Shown: one piece after another, positions 55,043 through 62,099 of the stretch
Numbering within the stretch: position 1 is the first letter of the stretch
How the letters are laid out: each line of letters opens with the position of its first letter
Position numbers and translations under genes: made by a program
Source of the DNA: Neolecta irregularis DAH-3
Lineage: Eukaryota > Ascomycota > Neolectomycetes > Neolectales > Neolectaceae
NCBI GenBank assembly: GCA_001929475.1
Contig: LXFE01000309.1
Location: forward strand, 1 to 62,099
DNA: 62,099 nt
Reading direction: 5' to 3'
Notes under the pieces: model-generated
The model's input: the letters and a program-made list of their open reading frames with translations, nothing else
Told to the model about the DNA's origin: nothing
Database searches by the model: none

Positions 55043-56272
55043 ATGTCTGTCCAACCATCGAATTCGGCATGTTTGAATTTATTCCCAGCGATTAATCGTC
55101 AAGAAAAAGCGAAAACACTCATTTTCCCAGACTCCTCGGCAAAAGCGACCCAAAATCACGGGCAATTATGATGAAAATCGTCGCCGCGAAGATTTCGACA
55201 AGAAGCTGCAGCAATGCAAGAAAGAAGTAACCCAAGCGTTCAAAAAGGCAAAGACATTCGAGATCCAAAAGATTGCTAAAAGGATGAGGATAGCGAGGTG
55301 TACCCGCAGAAAATAACTATAACTTATTTTGTAGAAAATCAACTGATAATGAGACTTTGATTCGACTGGCTGAAGAGCTGGAAGCCGTTAAAGTATTTGG
55401 GACATATTCATTTTATTCATATACAGGCTCTCGATGTCGTCTTCCTAGCAAACTTTCATCTATACAGGATGCTATCAAGAAATCCACGAATCGCCGAAAC
55501 CAAATTCCTCCCACCTGTCCCTGAGAACAAATACCATGATGCTTCAAAACCCGTATTAAACGTTGTAGCGAGATTATACAATAGTAGGACCATTAAGGAT
55601 ACGAGCACCGGTACCACAATTTTGATGAACCGCCTTTTAGGAGATCACTTGAATCCTGAAAAAAGCAGTGATCGACCTACAGGAAAAATCTTTTTTAAGA
55701 TTGAAGGGGAGATAGATGAACTAGAGGGGGCATCTACACCTGTGAGTGGCAACTTTGAATTCAGCAAATTCGACTCGGAGAACGATATAGAAAGTGATTC
55801 TAAAGGAGGCGATGTTTCTTCGGAAGCTGATAGAAGTGCTCCCCCCCTCAAACAAAAATCTTCAAAGACAACAATTGTGCCGACAAGCATCTTGAAAGCA
55901 ACTACAAGCCATGCATCTACTTTCCTGCCGACATTGAGTGCAGGATATGTGCCAGGAGACAATGAATCAGATGCGGATGCCGAATATGAGGCGATATCTG
56001 GCGATAAATGTGAACGGAAGAATCGAAGGGGTCAACGAGCAAGGAGACAACTATGGGAAAAGAAATATGGGAAGAATGCAAACCATGTCAAGATTGAGGC
56101 AGAGAAAGAGCTCCTATTGCAAAAGCGGAAAGATCGATTTGCTAATCAACGTGTCTTGAAAGAAAATTCAGCGGCTGAAAGGCCCCTTCACCCGTCATGG
56201 GAAGCAAAAAAGAAGATGAGAGAGCAGCTCTCCTCTACAGCCAAATTCAGTGGGCAGAAAATAAAGTTCTAA
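55043..56272 (+). CDS. BUD22: BUD22-family ribosome biogenesis protein
   Basis: ATG-TCT at 55043, joined over a 40-nt intron, gives MSRLIVKKKRKHSFSQTPRQ and then a helical region (EDFDKKLQQCKKEVTQAF, KIAKRMRIARK, ETLIRLAEELEAVKALDV). The middle is acidic and Ser-rich. The C-terminal BUD22/SRF1-like motif is clear: RKNRRGQRARRQLWEKKYG, then HPSWEAKKKMREQ and a final FSGQKIKF (stop 56270-56272). BUD22 is a nucleolar factor needed for small-subunit pre-rRNA processing in yeast. The lysine-rich ends fit nucleolar location. The 5' exon is my reconstruction and could be wrong by a few codons. Confidence 0.88.
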
Positions 56273-56402
56273 TTAGTGCAACATAGTGTAAGATAAAGAT
56301 TAGCAAGTATTTAAAGAAATTGTGCCGTGACTGAATCTCATGTGATTGGTTATAGCGTGCCAGGTGAAATCTTGTCGTTGTAGAGATGCGTATAAGCTCT
56401 GT

Positions 56403-59068
56403 CTACATTAGCAAACAGTTACTTTTCCCTGCAGAAACGTGCTTTTCAAGTTCTTCCTTTTGTATCTGGTTTGTAGTTTCTAACGTTGAGACTTGCGATT
56501 CAAGTTTGCTGATTTCTTCTTGCGAAGCAGCCAGCTTGGAAACTGCATCCTGAAGGTCATTCTAGTATGTCAGTAGTTTCGATAGAATCAAGCCCGCCAA
56601 CATACGTGAGCTTTCTTCGTTTCTCTTCTAATAACCTCCATCACATCAGCAGCTTTCGCTCCTTTTTCTAGTTGATCATTCAGAGTCTTGTGATTAGCTA
56701 ATTGCTGTAGATATAAAACATACAGCTTCAATATCATTAACACTGCTTTCCAGCTTATTGATCTTGGCTATGTAGACTTGTTTTGATGTTTCAAGAGAAG
56801 AGATTTCTGCTTTTAGCTCTTTCAACTCAAGTTCGTATGTCTGCTTCAACGAATCCAGTTCTTTTTGACTTTCAGACCGAACCATTTGCGTGTTCTCGAT
56901 ACGAAGACGTGCAATTTGTTCCTCAGCTTCAGATCGAGCAATCAACGCGCCTTCCTTTCGAGCTTCCTCGACTGTTTCGGCCCGACTATCCCTTTCTGCG
57001 GCCAACTCCTGGTAGAGAGCATCGTGCTTATTTCGAAGAACCGCCAGTTCGTTTTCGTGATCCTTTTCAACGGTTCTGGCAACTTCTTCAAGATCATTGT
57101 CGTGTTCAGCTTTAACAGCAGCCAATTCATAGTTAAATTTAGCTACAAGATCATTCTATATTTAGCAGGAAATCCAGATAATTCTAACCTCGAGAGTCGC
57201 TTCAAGTTCATTTAGATGTTCCTCATGTTCGGACGCGAGGCGAGAAATTTCACTAGTTAATTGTATTATCATGTCCTAAACGTCAGTAATGGATCGCAGA
57301 GTTGTATAATTTACTTCAAGCTCTTTTTTATCTTGCTTATTTTGATCTCGAATATCAGCCGCTTCAGATTTTGTTTCCACAAGCTGCGCCTGAAGGCCTT
57401 CGATCTCACTACCCTTTGAATTGATGATCGTGCGAAATTCTTCGGTTTTCTCCTGTAAAATGTCAGACCGTCCAAAATCCAGATGATTACATCCAGCTCA
57501 CGGCAAAGAGCCGCATTCCGTTCGTGTGAACTTTGTAGTTGGGCCTCAAACTCGGCCTTTTGATCGGCAATTAAGTCTTGCGCTTCCCGCTCCTTGGTAT
57601 CATTCAAGTTCTACTATAAGAAATCTCCAGACATGAGCGCCTACATGCAGTTCATCTTTTAAGCTTTTGAGAACTCCGTAGAGACCGTCCATTTCGCGAT
57701 CTTTAGCTTCAAGGGATCTCTCTGCTTCGCCTTTGATCCTGTGGAGCTCTTCGTCTGAGCGAGAGACCTTTTGCCGCACTTGTTCAAGCTCGACCTTGAG
57801 ACGGTCGATTTCTTCCATGGACGATGAACCTTCACCATTGACTCTTTCATCATTATGTTCAGCTTTTGATGTAAAGTGTGCAAGTTTTTCATTTGACGAG
57901 TCCAATTCTTGTTTTAGGCGTTGGAACTCTTGTTCGCGCGATGCGATCTCTCTTTCGGATGCTGCTTTTGTGTTCTCAACTTCCAGAGTTGCGTCCTTGA
58001 TGTTGTCTTCAGCAGCCCGAATGAGCTTTTCAAGTTGTTCGATCTTCAATTCATGCTCTGCAATTTTTAATGCACTGGCATCCTTTTCCTTGATGAGTTC
58101 AGCAAATCTAATCGACCCATCCTGACAATCAGCAATATTCATGAGACTGTTTCACATTCACTCCGTTTTCAGAGATCGCTGTAGAGACGGCAGAACTAAG
58201 CTTTTCTAATTCGGTTTTATGTGCTTCTTCCATCAAACGGAGATCTTGCTGGTGCCGAACTTTTAGCTGGGCGACTTCGTCCAAATGGTCGGTTGGAATA
58301 TCAAAATTGACGCAGGATTCTTCAATAATTGTGCCTTTCAACCCGGATATCTTGCTCTCAAGTTCCTTGTTCTATTGGATCAGACCAAGTTCTGCGTGCA
58401 GACATACTCTGGCTCTAAGCCCTGCAAGTTCACTTTTAAGGCGTTCCAGTTCGTCCTTGGGCTTTCCCATGCGCAGTGAGGTCGTTCTTCCTAATCCAAC
58501 GGTGGATGCGACGGGACGACCACCAGTGCTAGTAGGCCGTGTTGCTGTTTTAGTGACTACTGGAGGTTTAGTTACGGTCTTATTGGACGACGAAGATTTC
58601 TGTGAGAGAGAAGAATTAGGTCTGCCGGACGTAGATTTGGTGGGACTGAGAAGGGACACCGGTACAGAAGCTCGCCGTTTCTCATCTGTCGAAGGCTTCG
58701 CGGCGATATTCTTTGGAACAACTGAATGGCGTTTAATTGGAGACGGCGGGGTCTTTGTGGTGGTCATCTCCTTCTTGGGGGCGCCTAAAAAAGTTGAGTA
58801 TATTGAAATACAAGGAGGCGAGACTTGTTTTTGAGGTCGTTTTTGTAGTGGTAGCGATTGGGTTGGGACGTTTAGGAGCCGGTTTGTTCTCCTTTTCTAC
58901 TTCTTCGTCGGATATCGCGGCCTTTAGAGTTCCTTTTGATTGATCCGTGGGTTTCTGAGCAGCAAAAGATGAGTCTCTGCTTGCCTGGGATGAAGCAGGG
59001 GTAGGGCTGGAGGACTGTTCCACGCTGTTTCCGCTGAATTTCTGGATTCTCTCCCTTACTGAAGCCAT
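56403..59068 (-). CDS. long coiled-coil protein with C-terminal CaaX box
   Basis: The start at 59068 gives MASVRERIQKFSGNSVEQS, a Ser/Thr/Pro/Lys-rich region of about 200 residues (SVPVSLLSPTKSTSGRPNS), and then about 550 residues of almost unbroken coiled coil in several exons (for example EQLEKLIRAAEDNIKDATLE and EELHRIKGEAERSLEAKD). The last exon, in frame with the heptads, ends KSNCLLM followed by TAG (56403-56405). Cys-Leu-Leu-Met is a farnesylation-type CaaX box, so the protein is probably prenylated and tethered to a membrane by its C-terminus. A basic Ser/Pro head plus coiled-coil stalk and lipid tail suggests a membrane-to-cytoskeleton tether; the family is not identified. Confidence 0.8.
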
Positions 59069-59352
59069 TTATCGAGCGATCCGCCAAGGACTGAGCGAGA
59101 CAATGGGAGGTCTATGCGATAAGGAGTGAAAAGTGGGAAACAGGGTATGACAAGACGCGTGGATCCAACTACGAAGGGGTTTCACCGCACATGCCTCGCG
59201 GTAGCACCACCGATCACACACCACCAAAGAAACCCGGCTTTATAGTCCAGAGGAAAAGGATGAATGCATAGAAGAACAAATGAAATTCCATTTGAGCCGC
59301 GCAGGTTGAATATTTTCCTATTTAGTAGCTGGCTTGGGTCATGTACCCCTAA

Positions 59353-60932
59353 TTGCTGAAATCTCTCCTTCTCTTTCCCCAATACTCGCAGTCCTCAGCA
59401 CGGGTCCTATCAAATGCACAGGAGAAGATCATGAGACCTGCGAATGTACCCCGAAAACGCTCTGCTTCCCTTACGTTCCCTGCTCTCAGTCTTGTCCAAC
59501 CTCCAAACTACATTTGTCTTCTTCCACCCATTTTTACTCCAAATATCGCCAGTTTCAGACCCTCCACGTCGCTGGCCTGGTTTCGTATCTCTTTCCCATT
59601 TTCATTTTCAGCTTGTTTTTTATTTTATTTATTTATCTTCTGGTTCGTTCTTCTCTTGTGGGGCGAAGGATGGGGGTTTTCCTTGGCTGTTCAGCGTTGC
59701 GAGTGGGAAAGGTGGGAGTCCTGGGTATATTTTGCTCCTGCTCCTGCAGCTAATTTCAAGAATTCGGATGCTATTCCTCATCGTCTCGTGATAATTGCAG
59801 ATCCTCAGATTGTTGACGAAAGTTCGTACCCGAATAGATCGAGGCTACTATTGCATTTAACAAAGCTATATTCAGACGTTTATATGCGTCGAAGTTTTGA
59901 AAGACTGCGGTCACACCTACTCCCCGAAACGGTAATATTCGTTGGCGATAATATGGACGGTGGGCGATCAATTACTCTGGATCAGTACTACTCCTCTTTT
60001 GAACGTTTCGATAAAATCTTCCCTCCAAGGCAAGACTATAGACTCCTCAATAATATCCCCGGAAATCACGATATCGGATTCGGCGAAGACGTCATTGAGG
60101 AATCCTTGATACGATTTGAGAAGTTTTTTGGTATGGGGAGTGAAATGCACATCGTTGGGAATCATTCAATGGTAATGCTCGATACAATCAGCATGTCGAA
60201 CGAGTCTAAAAAAACTATATACGGTCCCGCTTGGGAATACTTTGAGCATATGGCTAATCTATGTATACCCAAACTCTCCTGTTTCACTGACAAAAGCAAC
60301 GCCATATCCTCGAATTCTTTTCCATCATGTCCCTTTATACAGAGTTCCAGAATCTCCATGTGGTCCTTTTCGCGAAAGGCTCGAAAGGATGTCGTCTATT
60401 TTAATTCAAAAGGGTTATCAGTATCAAAATGTCTTGATGCCAGAGCTGTCAACGACATTGCTACAGCGCTTACAACCCGTGGCCGTGTTTAGTGGTGACG
60501 ATCATGATTATTGCGTATTTGATCATCTTGTGGATGGAAAATCATACACTGAATGGACTTTGAAAAGCTTCTCTTGGGTTCAGGTATGTTCGACCTGTTC
60601 TTGTTTTGACAATCAAGGGAGTCCGACGACCAGCATTTCAAATGCTGTCTTTATGGAACCCACCAGATCGTGATTCTTCAGCCTCTTCTTTCCAGACACA
60701 TCTCTGTTTATTGCCAGACCAGATGTTCATTTTCACAGTTTACGTTGTATCCGCCTTGGCTTCAGTATTGGGTCTATTTCTTGTTTGGAGATTCCGGTCA
60801 GGGATGCCGGTAGGCCTTCCGGTGTCTACCAGAGATCGGTATTCCCCTAAAACGGGCGTCCCGTTTTTAATAATGTCGAGCACATGCATTTTCAGTGTGT
60901 GTTGCTTGTATGTCTACCTATTTACACTTTAA
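59353..60932 (+). CDS. TED1/CDC1-family metallophosphoesterase (GPI-anchor remodelling)
   Basis: The N-terminus has a strong membrane segment (ACFLFYLFIFWFVLLLW). The phosphoesterase motifs follow in order: LVIIADPQIVDE, VIFVGDNMDGGRS, NNIPGNHDIGFGEDV, then after a 34-nt intron ILFHHVPLYR, and VAVFSGDDHDYC. Another splice adds VRRPAFQMLSLWNPP and a C-terminal membrane segment (FIFTVYVVSALASVLGLFL). The architecture, two membrane segments around a lumenal metal-dependent phosphoesterase, is that of CDC1/TED1/PGAP5, Mn-dependent ER enzymes that remove ethanolamine phosphate from GPI-anchor mannose. The start may be 59353 or the in-frame ATG at 59425. All metal-binding motifs are present. Confidence 0.88.
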
Positions 60933-60952
60933 ATAGACCTGGCTTTCTACCT

Positions 60953-62099
60953 TTATTCTTTTGTGGAGTGAGACTGTGACATTGCTTCCGAAAAAGTTGG
61001 TGGGGGTAATTTCTTGGACGGTTCTAGAATTTGAAATGGAAAAAGGGAGGGGCCAAAAGGAAAGTGCTGAACTACTGGAAACTTTGAGAGTACTTCGGCA
61101 TTATACATTTTGTTCAAGCCCTGTGGGTTGATCAGGTTTAGTGTAGTAGTAGCGTACCTGGTTGATCTTGTCCCAATTTGGAATCCCCGAGATGTCATAT
61201 AGAATTGGTGAATGTTCATAAAAGGGACCACGTTTGACCTGGCGTTGGTCGCGTGTTTATGAGGGGCATACATCGTTTATAAAACCAATTGCTCCGAAAT
61301 AAAGATTATTGTGTCTCTCCCGTTCAACGATTTTGGCGTTGGTGATATCTGCCGGAGATACAGAGGAGCTTTGTTGACGCAGTTGACTGGACCCGAACAA
61401 GTAAGGAATGAATGAATGATCGTCGAGTCCCCACACGCCATGGCTCCCTGCAGGTTCCAAGGTGTATGTACGCAAGATATTCCGAATGAGCTGGAAATAC
61501 CTACAGATGAGCAACTTGTTGGCCAGTAAAAACTTTTCAAACACTCTCAAAGCGACTGCCAAATCGTCACTTCCGGGAGTGAGGATCTGAAGCATGTAGA
61601 GTGCGCAGAGAAAAGCGCAAAATGAGAGTTCGTGGCCGGTTCCATAATCTAATCGCTGAGCGGAACCAAAAGCTCCTACGAGATATGGCGAGAGTTCTAT
61701 GACTGCTGGTTCCACTTGATGTGAAAGGTGCTTTAGCAGTAAAGTTGAAGCATTCTTTTTGTCAGAGAGTGGGAAGAGGAGGGATTACATCAGACAAACG
61801 TTGCATCCACTTTCTAAAGGCAATATTTCCAAATCGTCTGGGTCCAGTATCTAGAGGAATCTCTTGAATCCATGATCCTGCTTCATCCAAAAGATCGAGA
61901 AGGCCTTGAACGTGTTGGCTGACTACCACTGATTCGTCGTTGATCGTGTGGTGCGGAACAGCGTCGTTAATCAAGCGAATAAATCCTGCGAGTCTTGCAA
62001 AAGCCACGGATCTGTGGAAATTTAAAACATCTGGTTCATTGTGTATCTTTTTCACTGGTTGTGCAAAAGCAGAGGTGAGTGATACGGTGGGGAAGAGAA
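60953..62099 (-). CDS. phosphotyrosyl phosphatase activator (PTPA/RRD family), 5' end off the window
   Basis: The frame is still open at the right edge, so the N-terminus is missing. Visible parts are [35 protein letters not shown], then after an intron [36 protein letters not shown], the PTPA signature [20 protein letters not shown], and after another intron [39 protein letters not shown]. The stop is 60953-60955. PTPA proteins are peptidyl-prolyl isomerases that activate PP2A-type phosphatases; yeast has two, RRD1 and RRD2. The short C-terminal tail after the domain ([15 protein letters not shown]) leans toward the shorter RRD2-like form, which is inference. Confidence 0.92.

Noticed and set aside
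57733-58125. Plus-strand Ser-rich ORFs antisense to the CaaX coiled-coil gene
   Set aside because: Coiled-coil coding (Glu/Lys-rich) gives Ser/Phe-rich open antisense frames; no splice or domain support.

Overview
The window is a gene-dense stretch of nuclear DNA from a filamentous ascomycete (Pezizomycotina-type). The evidence is a set of single-copy fungal genes (ATG13, VPS26, GOS1, ATP10, SEM1, NPL6/RSC7, PRP5, NOT4, HST3/HST4, BUD22, TED1/CDC1, PTPA), a fungus-specific DUF2433 protein, a ZAP1-like zinc-finger factor and a CYP52-type P450. Coding regions are cut by GT-AG introns of about 34-48 nt, six of which I measured at exactly 35 nt. Genes lie on both strands and are tightly packed, with convergent stops 1 nt apart in one place. 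I see no transposon, rRNA, CRISPR or intact tRNA. I cannot name the species; class Leotiomycetes is only a guess.

Left part (1-8.4 kb): the 3' end of a protein with GGF-rich repeats; a large coiled-coil protein with a nuclear-type basic tail; a Myb/SANT telobox-like protein; then sparse DNA with a weak minus-strand gene candidate and a tRNA-like B box. From 8.4 to 16.3 kb: NOT4 (minus), the splicing helicase PRP5 (plus) and a small predicted N-myristoylated protein (minus). From 17.7 to 27.7 kb: a C2H2 zinc-finger factor with an apparent non-canonical GT-TG intron, retromer VPS26, a gluconokinase, an unidentified multi-pass membrane protein with a long tail, and an unresolved coding-like region.

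From 29.3 to 42.3 kb: a DUF2433 phosphoesterase-fold protein with an RGG tail, S-adenosylmethionine synthetase, GPN3 GTPase, two HST3/HST4-class sirtuin paralogues either side of a cytochrome P450, and a family X DNA polymerase divergent from the second sirtuin. From 42.6 to 62.1 kb: NPL6/RSC7, phosphoglycerate kinase, the tiny spliced SEM1/DSS1 gene, ATG13, mitochondrial leucyl-tRNA synthetase, a candidate small gene wedged between that gene and RPL35, RPL35, GOS1, ATP10, BUD22, a coiled-coil protein ending in a CaaX box, a TED1/CDC1 phosphoesterase and a PTPA-family protein running off the right edge.

Most genes are housekeeping (RNA processing, translation, trafficking, chromatin). The chromatin/repair run (two H3K56-class sirtuins, DNA polymerase X, RSC7) is the most suggestive cluster. 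Many small terminal exons (3 to about 30 nt) would be missed by ORF-based annotation, so several gene models here were rebuilt by eye from splice signals and protein-family fit.
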